Assembly: GCA_016840645.1 (NCBI GenBank)
Contig: JAEORY010000207.1
Coordinates: 1-6,942, forward strand
Direction: 5' to 3'
From: Candidatus Borrarchaeota archaeon
Lineage (GTDB): Archaea > Asgardarchaeota > Sifarchaeia > Borrarchaeales > Borrarchaeaceae
DNA: 6,942 nt
Below the pieces are notes generated by a model that saw only the letters and a list, made by a program, of their open reading frames with translations, was not told the DNA's origin and did not search any database. Of this stretch, positions 1-6,138 are shown one piece after another. The position numbers and the translations under genes are program-made. Numbering within the stretch: the first letter of the stretch is position 1; every line of letters starts with the position of its first letter.

Positions 1-1
1 T

Positions 2-547
2 AAGACATCTAGTGAAGAAATAAAAGAAGTTTTCGATCAAGTTGATGAAAAATTTATTGAGATGTACCAAAAAACCTTTAACGATGATGTACTCAAAGAT
101 AATTCCATATTTAAAGAATTCATTCCCTCTCTTGACACGCTTGTGCAAAAAATGATAGCTGATAAAGAAGCACGTGCTATTGGCAAAAGCGTTGTTAGCA
201 TGTTCAAGAAATTGATTCGGTTGACTTCAGATGCGAGTAGTTCGCCAGGGGAGACACCCACTGAAAAACTGCAAGATAGTACTATAGAAATCACTCAACC
301 AGAAGAAGGACTAAAGGAATTAAATGATGTCTATGCGCTGAATACTGATGCTTTAAAGGCTGTAAAAAGTATTCCTGCTCAAGATATGCAATATAGATTG
401 GCTTTACAGTATATAAACGGTGAAAATACAATTGAAGATATTATGCTTTCGCTACAACTCCTTGGATATAAACTAAAATCTGCGAAGTATTTAATTGAAT
501 TCTTTAAAGAATGCGAGACGAAAGGCTATCTGAAGCGTGTTAAGTAG
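2..547 (+). CDS. 5'-truncated protein: longin/roadblock-like tail plus C-terminal winged-helix-like domain
   Basis: The frame is open from the left edge (first full codon at 2) to a TAG at 545-547, giving 181 visible residues. The codons before the first ATG (position 62) read as a charged amphipathic helix that continues into the later sequence, so the real start is probably outside the window. Visible residues 5-50 form helices with the pattern F-x3-DEKF-x3-Y, then ND, then IFK-x-FIP. This resembles the last helices of longin/roadblock-like domains in Asgard proteins and the cytosolic part of the large protein at 1923-5009. A polar Ser/Thr/Glu-rich linker follows (about 74-105). Residues about 115-181 (YRLALQYINGENTIEDI, then LGY, then a helix ending GYLKRV) look like a winged-helix fold of the 'domain after a sensor' kind. 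No membrane segment or signal peptide is visible. Function is unknown; a cytosolic signalling or scaffold protein is an inference. It is convergent with ino1, 60 bp away. Confidence 0.8.
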   Translation, partial: KTSSEEIKEVFDQVDEKFIEMYQKTFNDDVLKDNSIFKEFIPSLDTLVQKMIADKEARAIGKSVVSMFKKLIRLTSDASSSPGETPTEKLQDSTIEITQPEEGLKELNDVYALNTDALKAVKSIPAQDMQYRLALQYINGENTIEDIMLSLQLLGYKLKSAKYLIEFFKECETKGYLKRVK

Positions 548-607
548 CGATCTTATAAACATTAATTTTCATTAAATACGTGTGAAATGGTAGTTTGAGA
601 ATATTGT
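548..607. other. convergent intergenic gap
   Basis: This 60-bp AT-rich gap lies between the stop codons of the first gene (+) and ino1 (-). It has short T-rich stretches on the plus strand (near 568-573) but no strong hairpin or long T tract. Both transcripts presumably end here or overlap slightly. Confidence 0.5.
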
Positions 608-1690
608 TCAGCGTTCTCTTTTTCCTTCTATGAACTCTTCAACATTCGTATGTGCAACACTATCCACTATCTGTTCTGGAGGATGTTTAAAACCATAAGA
701 CGAGATGCTAGTTAAAGGTCCACCTATGCCTCTATCAAGTGCCAATTTAACTGCACGAATAACATCAATAACAACACCTGCACTATTAGGCGAGTCTTCA
801 ACACTTAGTTTTAGTTGTACAGTTACTGGTAAATCTCCGAATTTTCGACCTTTCAACCAGATATAGCAAATCTTTTTGTCTCCCAAAAATTTAACATAAT
901 CAGAAGGTCCAATTCTTGTTGGGGTAGGATAGGGAACTAAACTAGTAACTGCTTCAGTCTTTGAGACACGTTTAGTCTTTAAACGAGCCTCTACAGTCAT
1001 ATTTTCGAAGTCAGTATTTCCACCTATATTTAGTTGATAAGTTTGGTCAATTTTTACGCCTCTATCAAGAAATAGATTTACTAAGGATCTATGTGCTATC
1101 GTTGCACCAACTTGGCTCTTTATATCATCACCAGCTATCGGGATTCCACGTCTTTCAAATCTCTCAGCCCATTTTTTGACAGATACAATAAACTCAGGTA
1201 TACAGTTTACAAATCCGCAACCTGCTTCTAGCGCAGCCTGGGCATATATTTTGGTACCTTCCTTTGAGCCAACAGGTAAGTAATTGATTAAAACATCCGT
1301 CTTTGTTTCTCGTAGAATACTTGCTACATCAACCGCTTCAATAACATTTGGGTCATAGCAATGAAATGAATTAACCATATGAGGGGCAACGCCATCTGCA
1401 ATCGGACCAGGTAACACTTTAATATTAAAGGTTTCGATATTTTTAGCAAACACTTCACAGCAATTTGGTTCTGCAAAAATTGCTTCCGAAAGATCTTTTC
1501 CAATCTTTTTTGTATTGACGTCGAAAGCGGCAACAAATTTGATGTCTCTAATGTGATATCCGCCAAAATTCACATGCATAAGGCCAGGAACCATCTCATC
1601 TTCTTTAGCATTTCGATAGTATTGGCATCCTTGAACTAATGCAGAGGCGCAGTTTCCAACCCCTGCAATTGCAACGCGTACTTCCTTCAA
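608..1690 (-). CDS. ino1: inositol-3-phosphate synthase (myo-inositol-1-phosphate synthase), prokaryotic type
   Basis: This enzyme converts D-glucose 6-phosphate to 1D-myo-inositol 3-phosphate using bound NAD. In archaea the product feeds inositol phospholipid headgroups (archaetidylinositol) and, in some hyperthermophiles, inositol phosphate solutes. From the TTG at 1690 the protein is 360 residues, close to the short archaeal/actinobacterial form. Visible motifs in order are: Rossmann loop GVGNCAS (10-16), AAFDVN for the NAD-binding strand end (54-59), NYLPVGS (136-142), GDDIKSQVGAT (187-197), LNIGGNTDFENM (220-231), a Lys-rich KRVSK stretch (240-244), IGPSDYV (260-266) and EDSPNSAGVVIDVIRAVKLA (298-317). 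The frame is also open to an earlier TTG at 1723 (371 residues), and no ATG or GTG start exists. I prefer 1690 because GAGGGA lies 6 nt upstream of it and the protein then begins MKEVRVAIAGVGN like its relatives. No internal break is seen. Its neighbours suggest no dedicated lipid operon. Confidence 0.95.
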   Translation of the reverse strand: MKEVRVAIAGVGNCASALVQGCQYYRNAKEDEMVPGLMHVNFGGYHIRDIKFVAAFDVNTKKIGKDLSEAIFAEPNCCEVFAKNIETFNIKVLPGPIADGVAPHMVNSFHCYDPNVIEAVDVASILRETKTDVLINYLPVGSKEGTKIYAQAALEAGCGFVNCIPEFIVSVKKWAERFERRGIPIAGDDIKSQVGATIAHRSLVNLFLDRGVKIDQTYQLNIGGNTDFENMTVEARLKTKRVSKTEAVTSLVPYPTPTRIGPSDYVKFLGDKKICYIWLKGRKFGDLPVTVQLKLSVEDSPNSAGVVIDVIRAVKLALDRGIGGPLTSISSYGFKHPPEQIVDSVAHTNVEEFIEGKRER

Positions 1691-1696
1691 TTTATT

Positions 1697-1702
1697 TCCC
1701 TC
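1697..1702 (-). promoter_or_regulatory. Shine-Dalgarno motif deciding the ino1 TTG start
   Basis: On the minus strand GAGGGA is followed by AATAAA and then TTG (1690-1688). The motif and spacing suit ribosome binding. Nothing comparable precedes the upstream TTG at 1723, so this site favours the shorter 360-residue protein. Confidence 0.6.
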
Positions 1703-1734
1703 AAAACAAGTTCTGTCAATCAACTGACTATCAA

Positions 1735-1750
1735 GTTATTAAATAAAGTT
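1735..1750 (-). promoter_or_regulatory. candidate TATA element for ino1
   Basis: The minus strand reads AACTTTATTTAATAAC. An archaeal TATA centred near 1743 would place the transcript start near 1717, leaving a leader of about 27 nt before TTG 1690 that contains the GAGGGA motif. That start would lie inside the longer 371-residue frame, which again favours 1690. A second candidate (GATTTAAGTATTTG, about 1822-1835) would give a leader of over 100 nt. The call is by eye only, in an AT-rich background. Confidence 0.35.
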
Positions 1751-1875
1751 CATTTCATCTGAAATATCTTTTTCGGATGATATTAGATCTCTTTTTGAAT
1801 GTAAATCTTTAGGACTTAGTCAAATACTTAAATCTTCTGTAAATTGGATGCTTTTCTACATTTTTAATTCTATTT

Positions 1876-1883
1876 AAAAAAAA
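1876..1883 (-). terminator. T8 tract ending the 1028-residue gene transcript
   Basis: On the minus strand a run of eight T residues begins 40 nt after the TGA stop of the large gene, just downstream of a purine-rich stretch. U-rich tracts without a strong hairpin are typical archaeal termination signals. The position separates this transcript from the ino1 promoter region downstream. Confidence 0.5.
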
Positions 1884-1922
1884 GTGTGGTCCTTTCCAAT
1901 TTCCCCTTAAAGAGTTACATAT

Positions 1923-4900
1923 TCACGAATGCTTGAAAAGTTCGAAATATTTACTGACTAGACGCATTAATGCAAATTTAATTGATCTAGTTGTGACTTT
2001 CGTGTCCATAAAGTTAGTAATTGGTCTTACAATTCTAAAGGGTGCATAATTGACTATTTTTCGAAGAATTTCTTCAAGAAGGAAAAATGCATGATTTGCT
2101 TTCTCTAAGTTCTTGTTATCAAGATATGTTTTAAACGCGTCAGCAAGCAAGAGATATGCATTAAATAAATTCTTTTTTTCGTAATTTAGCACTCCATATT
2201 CATACTTCACATCCGCTAAATACATAGATGATTTCAAACGAAACTCTGAGATTATATATTTAGATAGAGGTTGGATTTTAGAAAGATCGCCCGTCCAGTG
2301 TTCCAGAGCTGCCTTATTTTCACCTTCAAAGTCTTTAACCAACTTTCTAAGGTCACGAGTAATCTTTCTATGAGCAACTGATTTAGCTTTTACTCGTGCA
2401 AATAATGACGCTGCAATAAATTCACCATATTCAATTATAATCGTGAATTCCTCTTTTTCAATAACTTTAGGAGGTGTTTTTGTTTGTGTTGCTTCTGCAA
2501 TCAGAGAAGAGATACCTGCAAGCGCTCCAGTCATCAGGGCTTCATCAGTTTCAAAAGACCCAAAACTTACATGATCTATCCCTAAGCCAGTATTTGTATA
2601 GACATACAAATCAATAAATTTGTCAGCATCTACTGGTGAAAACAAAAGTGAATTAATTACCATAATAATACCAATGAACAATATTGCCACTGATAGGCTG
2701 GGAAGGGGATTGAATGCAACAACTTTCGGAGAGTATGCAACAAAGAAGGTTGATACAGACATTCTTTCGACTGTAAATTCAAAAACTGACCCAGTATCTT
2801 CAAAGCCCTCTTTAGAAGCATAAACTTCAAATGTATAACTACCAGGTGCAAGATTTACAGTTTCTATTTGAATATCATAGACTCCTTCATTTTCAGTAAA
2901 ATCCAAATATGAGCCTTCTTGAAATGTGCTGACAGCACCCATTTGCTTGATCTGTAATTCGTTACTCTCAACTTCATCGTATACCGTTATAGTATAAATC
3001 TCATCCAAGAATTTTAACGTGATATTAAGTCCTTCAACGACATTTCCCCATCGCGTAACATTGATTTGGATATCCAATGAATGTCCACGTCCAATTATGC
3101 CTTCAAAATCTGCATTAACCGTTAGATAGTTCTTAGCTTCTCCGCTCTCTTGAGAAGATTCATCTCCATCTAAAGATTCACTGTTAATCTTAACAATCGT
3201 GTCCAGAAAACCAACTTCAGTACCATTATTCCATAAAACTTGCAAGCGATAATTCCCAGTTGGTTCGTTATATGGAACCTCCCAATCTGAAAAAGTAATT
3301 CTACCATTAGAATCTGCACCAGAAGTTTTTGTGTGTGCCACATCTGTCGAATCTGGTTTTAATACCGTTAAAGTTGCAGTTCCTCCCCCAACCGATCCAC
3401 TTAGATTTTCAATATATGCGTTAACACGCATTTCGTCACTTGAATAGAAAGTTGTTTGATTGAAATAACCAGCTTTAGAATATTCTTGGGAGTAAACTTC
3501 ATCTACGTAGTTAGGTGAAGTAAAATGAAGCTCCCATGTACCACTTTGTGAGATGTTGTAAGGAATAGTAAGATTATAGAGACCATTAGCATTGAGGTCC
3601 AAAGTGACATTTGACGCGTGTTCGCTATTATCAGGAGCCTTTACAGATGTAATAGTCCAATCACTTGGAATGTCAGTTATTTCTAGAGACCCATTGAAGT
3701 CATCATCTGGAATATCAAATTCATACTCTAAAGTCCATTCTACATCATTTCCACTCGTTACGCTATATGTTGAATCGGCGCTGTAAACCGTTCCATCGCT
3801 AAACTCACAATAGAGTGTGTAATCAATAAATGTATGAATGAAATCAGGTAGTTCCTGATATATGATATCAAAGTCAAAAGTCCCATCGCCCCTTGGTGCT
3901 ATTGGATCATTTGTTGCATTCACACTCCATACAGCCATCCCCTCCCATGGAGGTAGTGGACCTGGTGCCCCGTAACGTGTAGCATTTCCAGATAGAACAG
4001 GTGTACCGTTTATTTCGTCATTACAAAACACCTGCATACCAATATGTTCTGTAACACTTATGCCTGAACGGTGATACATAAATGCACAATCGAAACCAAT
4101 TTCAGTCCACTGAGTGTTACCACCTTTTGTGTGGTTTAATGTCACATATGTTGGTTGGTCATCATCCGAAAGTATATCATATGTATCATTAGAAGCCAGC
4201 CAGTAAAGATAGTCATAAAAACCTGCTGGTAGTGGATCTGGTTCATTAACTAAAGTGATTCCAATGTAATAATTCCCATTTGGTAGTACCCACTTTTCAT
4301 CGGGAATATATTCCTCCCACGAAACTTCTGGAAGTGCTGTAAATTGTTGATAATACATAACTCCAGTGTAAGTCGCATTTGAAGACGCATCTGGAAGACC
4401 ATTTGTTACATTCTCTTTCAAAATGTAGAGTAAGAAATCAGTTCCAGCGGTTTGATTAGGATTGATTAATCCTAAGGAGATAGAATCAATAAATACAGCA
4501 CCGTACACAGAAGTAATATTAAATTTATATGCGTAACCCATCTCTGTACTATTTACTTCTAAGAGATCTGCACCTAAGTTTACATAATGATATCGGTCAA
4601 TCCAGTCATCGGGCCAGATAAGTTCGCTTTCAACGTAAGTATGTTTTATCGTCAGATTGTAGTAAATTAAATCCGTAGATTGTGAGGGAGCCTCTATTAA
4701 GATATCAGGAGAGCCAGTATCATTGTAAATTCTCATATCTTCATCAGAAGTAGTACTTTCAAAATACTCAATAACATCAAAGTCATTTCCAGACCCTGAA
4801 GGATTAATTGGAGTGCTGCCTCCGCCTCCACCTCCGCCGCCATTATCAAGGCTATTAATGTAATCTCCAGGAGAGAGGGTTGATCCATCATTCGAATAAT

Positions 4901-5009
4901 CTGTGGTGATTTTTGGTGTAAAAGCAAAATTGAATGCTAGAGAGATCACTAATATCACTAGAAATACTTGCAACGCAATTAATGATGTCTTTCGAATATT
5001 AGATGACAT
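1923..5009 (-). CDS. large glycosylated cell-surface protein with cytosolic longin/roadblock-like domain
   Basis: No specific family is recognised across the full 1028 residues. Residues 1-8 are short and basic. Residues 9-30 form a hydrophobic signal peptide or anchor. A low-complexity segment (about 35-75) contains Gly57-Gly64. Residues about 100-750 are beta-rich, Tyr/Asp/Thr-rich and contain 21 N-x-S/T sequons (N96 to N662). The last two units, about 515-610 and 625-750, look like Ig/macroglobulin-type beta sandwiches. Residues 770-790 form a membrane segment. From 795 to 920 a cytosolic domain (FIDLYVYTNTGLGIDHVSF, ALMTGALAGISSLI, FTIIIEYGEFIAA, then FEGENKAALEHWTGDLSKI) matches the pattern I know from Asgard longin/roadblock-like sensor domains. 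Residues 921-985 look like TPR helices. There are no sequons after the second membrane segment. Start: ATG 5009 is preceded by a TATA-like box but no Shine-Dalgarno. A receptor or scaffold linking an external ligand to cytosolic partners is an inference; an adhesin or S-layer-associated protein is an alternative. Confidence 0.85.
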   Translation of the reverse strand: MSSNIRKTSLIALQVFLVILVISLAFNFAFTPKITTDYSNDGSTLSPGDYINSLDNGGGGGGGGSTPINPSGSGNDFDVIEYFESTTSDEDMRIYNDTGSPDILIEAPSQSTDLIYYNLTIKHTYVESELIWPDDWIDRYHYVNLGADLLEVNSTEMGYAYKFNITSVYGAVFIDSISLGLINPNQTAGTDFLLYILKENVTNGLPDASSNATYTGVMYYQQFTALPEVSWEEYIPDEKWVLPNGNYYIGITLVNEPDPLPAGFYDYLYWLASNDTYDILSDDDQPTYVTLNHTKGGNTQWTEIGFDCAFMYHRSGISVTEHIGMQVFCNDEINGTPVLSGNATRYGAPGPLPPWEGMAVWSVNATNDPIAPRGDGTFDFDIIYQELPDFIHTFIDYTLYCEFSDGTVYSADSTYSVTSGNDVEWTLEYEFDIPDDDFNGSLEITDIPSDWTITSVKAPDNSEHASNVTLDLNANGLYNLTIPYNISQSGTWELHFTSPNYVDEVYSQEYSKAGYFNQTTFYSSDEMRVNAYIENLSGSVGGGTATLTVLKPDSTDVAHTKTSGADSNGRITFSDWEVPYNEPTGNYRLQVLWNNGTEVGFLDTIVKINSESLDGDESSQESGEAKNYLTVNADFEGIIGRGHSLDIQINVTRWGNVVEGLNITLKFLDEIYTITVYDEVESNELQIKQMGAVSTFQEGSYLDFTENEGVYDIQIETVNLAPGSYTFEVYASKEGFEDTGSVFEFTVERMSVSTFFVAYSPKVVAFNPLPSLSVAILFIGIIMVINSLLFSPVDADKFIDLYVYTNTGLGIDHVSFGSFETDEALMTGALAGISSLIAEATQTKTPPKVIEKEEFTIIIEYGEFIAASLFARVKAKSVAHRKITRDLRKLVKDFEGENKAALEHWTGDLSKIQPLSKYIISEFRLKSSMYLADVKYEYGVLNYEKKNLFNAYLLLADAFKTYLDNKNLEKANHAFFLLEEILRKIVNYAPFRIVRPITNFMDTKVTTRSIKFALMRLVSKYFELFKHS
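4818..4841 (-). repeat. glycine-codon run encoding a Gly8 hinge
   Basis: Eight consecutive GGN codons (residues 57-64) form a short GC-rich tract in AT-rich surroundings. They sit within a Ser/Pro/Gly/Asn-rich stretch between the N-terminal hydrophobic segment and the folded ectodomain. This is probably a flexible spacer off the membrane. Such runs can change length by slippage, so the length may vary between strains. Confidence 0.8.
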
Positions 5010-5054
5010 TAAGCAACATCTACGCGTCCATGATTATCATAAACACGACACGGT

Positions 5055-5066
5055 CTTATAAATATC
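5055..5066 (-). promoter_or_regulatory. TATA-like element for the surface-protein gene
   Basis: The minus strand reads GATATTTATAAG, close to the archaeal TATA consensus. With its centre near 5060, transcription would begin near 5034 and leave a leader of about 25 nt before ATG 5009. That leader lacks a Shine-Dalgarno motif. Confidence 0.5.
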
Positions 5067-5399
5067 TTATTAATTCAAAAGCAAATTTGGAAATTCACCC
5101 CTTGACCAACTACTACCTCAATTTAAAGCCGACTAAAATCCAAATTCGATAATGAACCTTCAACAAAGTCATTTTCCATCCCCTTGCAAGAAAATAACGG
5201 CAATTTTCGACAATTAAAGTAAATCATCTTATTAAATCCCTTATTAGAAGATTTAGGTGTCGCTCAAGTCAATTTAGCAGAGTTAAATAAATAAAATGCT
5301 GTGAAATAGCCTAAGAAAATAGGGTTCTTCTTTTGACAGAACTATTTGGTTACTCTCCGTAGTGCGATGTAGACTTTTTTAGGTGTCCACAAATTGAAA

Positions 5400-5432
5400 A
5401 TCTGTCATTATTGTTCATTATCGTTCTTAGAA
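5400..5432 (+). repeat. hdr-upstream direct repeat, copy 1 (33 bp)
   Basis: Identical over 33 bp to copy 2 at 5452-5484. Internally it is built of three related units of 9-10 bp: TGTCATTAT (5403-5411), TGTTCATTAT (5412-5421) and CGTTCTTAGA (5422-5431). The units share a GTyC/TTA core about one DNA helical turn apart, as expected for a protein binding one face of the helix. Confidence 0.9.
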
Positions 5433-5451
5433 AAATAGGAGACCTTCTCGT

Positions 5452-5484
5452 ATCTGTCATTATTGTTCATTATCGTTCTTAGAA
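5452..5484 (+). repeat. hdr-upstream direct repeat, copy 2 (33 bp)
   Basis: Exact 33-bp match to copy 1, offset by 52 bp (close to five helical turns) with 19 bp between copies. It lies just upstream of the candidate hdrC TATA element, a typical place for an activator or for a repressor blocking TBP/TFB. Its last unit merges into the inverted repeat at 5475-5488. Confidence 0.9.
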
Positions 5485-5488
5485 GAAC
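5475..5488. promoter_or_regulatory. perfect 6-bp inverted repeat, possible operator
   Basis: GTTCTT and AAGAAC arms flank a 2-bp AG centre. The site straddles the end of direct repeat copy 2, and copy 1 lacks the right arm. It could be the dimeric core of the binding site, or chance in an AT-rich region. Confidence 0.4.
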
Positions 5489-5495
5489 AAGTAAT

Positions 5496-5505
5496 CTTTA
5501 AGTAA
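5496..5505 (+). promoter_or_regulatory. candidate TATA element for hdrC-hdrB
   Basis: CTTTAAGTAA is preceded by a purine/A-rich AAGTAAT stretch that could act as a BRE. A transcript start near 5526 would leave a leader of about 32 nt before ATG 5558 and would fall inside the third repeat copy. By-eye call; no other TATA-like box suits the spacing better. Confidence 0.35.
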
Positions 5506-5520
5506 TAGAAACCTATATCA

Positions 5521-5551
5521 ATTTGTCATATTTGTTCATTAACGATTTAGA
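5521..5551 (+). repeat. hdr-upstream repeat, degenerate copy 3
   Basis: TTTGTCATATTTGTTCATTA followed by ACGATTTAGA aligns to copies 1 and 2 with several substitutions and a 1-bp deletion in the third unit. It ends 6 bp before the hdrC start codon. A factor bound here would overlap the expected transcription start, which suggests repression or leader binding. Confidence 0.65.
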
Positions 5552-5557
5552 TCATTA

Positions 5558-6136
5558 ATGATATTCAAAAAATCTTTGTTAAACGAAAAGATGCGAAGAA
5601 AAAGGGAAGAGTTGGTGAATTTGGGCTACAATAAAACTGATTCTGTAAGCAGGGTTGACCTAAACTTTAAAAACGAGTTATTAAGCATGCCAGGGGGAGA
5701 TGTACTAAAGTTATGCTTCCAATGTGGACTTTGTACAGGAAGTTGCATTGTCAGTAGAAACGTCGATACCTTCAGACCAAGACAGATTCTAAGGATGGTA
5801 CAATTAGGTCTTAAAGATATCTTAAAGTCAGAAGATATATGGAGATGCGTTACCTGTTATACGTGCAATGAGCGCTGCCCACAAGGTGTTAAACTCACAG
5901 ATGTGTTTACTGTGCTCAAAAATCGGGCAACACAGGAAGGATTGCTTCCTAAAGCAATAAAGGAACTCCTCAAAGCAATCCACCAATTCGGCTGGATTTA
6001 TGAAATGGGAGACGTTCAGGAATTTGAACGAGAGGATTTTGAACTACCTGACATTCCAGAAGCGTCACCTATGGTTTTTCGAAAGATTGCAGAAAAAACA
6101 GGTCTTAATCGATTGTTAGATATAGAGGAGGGTTAA
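5558..6136 (+). CDS. hdrC: heterodisulfide reductase subunit C (HdrC)
   Basis: This iron-sulfur subunit carries electrons between the flavin subunit HdrA and the disulfide-reducing HdrB in soluble HdrABC complexes. The 192-residue protein has two complete 4Fe-4S motifs: C53-x2-C56-x2-C59-x3-C63 (CFQCGLCTGSC) and C97-x2-C100-x2-C103-x3-C107-P (CVTCYTCNERCP). Between them is the family stretch FRPRQILRMVQLGLKDIL (72-89). The C-terminal part is helical, and no membrane segment is present, unlike HdrE-linked enzymes. Length is normal for HdrC. ATG 5558 has no Shine-Dalgarno; ATG 5591 (Met12) is a weaker alternative that would remove a basic N-terminus. It is followed by hdrB after 2 bp and is therefore in one operon with it. 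The repeat array directly upstream suggests regulated expression. Confidence 0.94.
   Translation: MIFKKSLLNEKMRRKREELVNLGYNKTDSVSRVDLNFKNELLSMPGGDVLKLCFQCGLCTGSCIVSRNVDTFRPRQILRMVQLGLKDILKSEDIWRCVTCYTCNERCPQGVKLTDVFTVLKNRATQEGLLPKAIKELLKAIHQFGWIYEMGDVQEFEREDFELPDIPEASPMVFRKIAEKTGLNRLLDIEEG
6125..6132 (+). promoter_or_regulatory. strong Shine-Dalgarno for hdrB
   Basis: GAGGAGGG lies within the last codons of hdrC, 6 nt before ATG 6139. It is the best ribosome-binding site in the window and fixes the hdrB start. The first gene of the operon lacks one, a usual archaeal pattern in which internal genes depend on Shine-Dalgarno pairing. Confidence 0.85.
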
Positions 6137-6138
6137 GA

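Larger units (their letters stand above)
5010..5557. other. 548-bp divergent intergenic regulatory region
   Basis: I see no convincing gene, tRNA or structured RNA here. The left end holds the promoter of the large surface gene (TATA-like box at 5055-5066). The middle (about 5070-5390) is AT-rich with two modest inverted repeats: GAAAAT/ATTTTC arms at 5190-5195 and 5203-5208, and a bulged 10-bp stem with arms in 5317-5328 and 5338-5347. The right end holds the direct-repeat array and the candidate hdrC promoter. The repeats lie on the hdr side, so they more likely control hdrCB than the divergent gene. Confidence 0.6.

Noticed and set aside
37..294. Minus-strand open frame of 85 codons inside the first gene
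   Set aside because: Fully antisense to a plausible coding frame that stays open to the window edge; no ribosome-binding site and a low-complexity Ser/Leu-rich translation.
1324..1566. Alternative minus-strand frame of 80 codons inside ino1
   Set aside because: Overlaps a clear Ino1 coding frame on the same strand; translation has no recognisable features.
2620..2851. Small open frames on both strands inside the surface-protein gene
   Set aside because: They overlap the coding sequence of the second membrane segment and adjoining domain, and have no start signals of their own.
3592..3786. Plus-strand open frame of 64 codons inside the surface-protein gene
   Set aside because: Antisense to the conserved-looking beta-rich ectodomain; no promoter or ribosome-binding site.
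4733..4927. Minus-strand frame of 64 codons in the surface-protein gene
   Set aside because: Out-of-frame reading of the Gly-rich hinge region, with a repetitive Leu/Ala/Glu translation.
5190..5208. GAAAAT/ATTTTC hairpin as an intrinsic terminator
   Set aside because: The stem is only 6 A/T-rich pairs, no T tract follows on either strand, and no gene ends nearby.
5400..5551. Possible short CRISPR array
   Set aside because: Only two identical copies plus a degenerate one, unequal gaps of 19 and 36 bp, internal 10-bp periodicity and no cas gene nearby. A promoter-associated operator array fits better.
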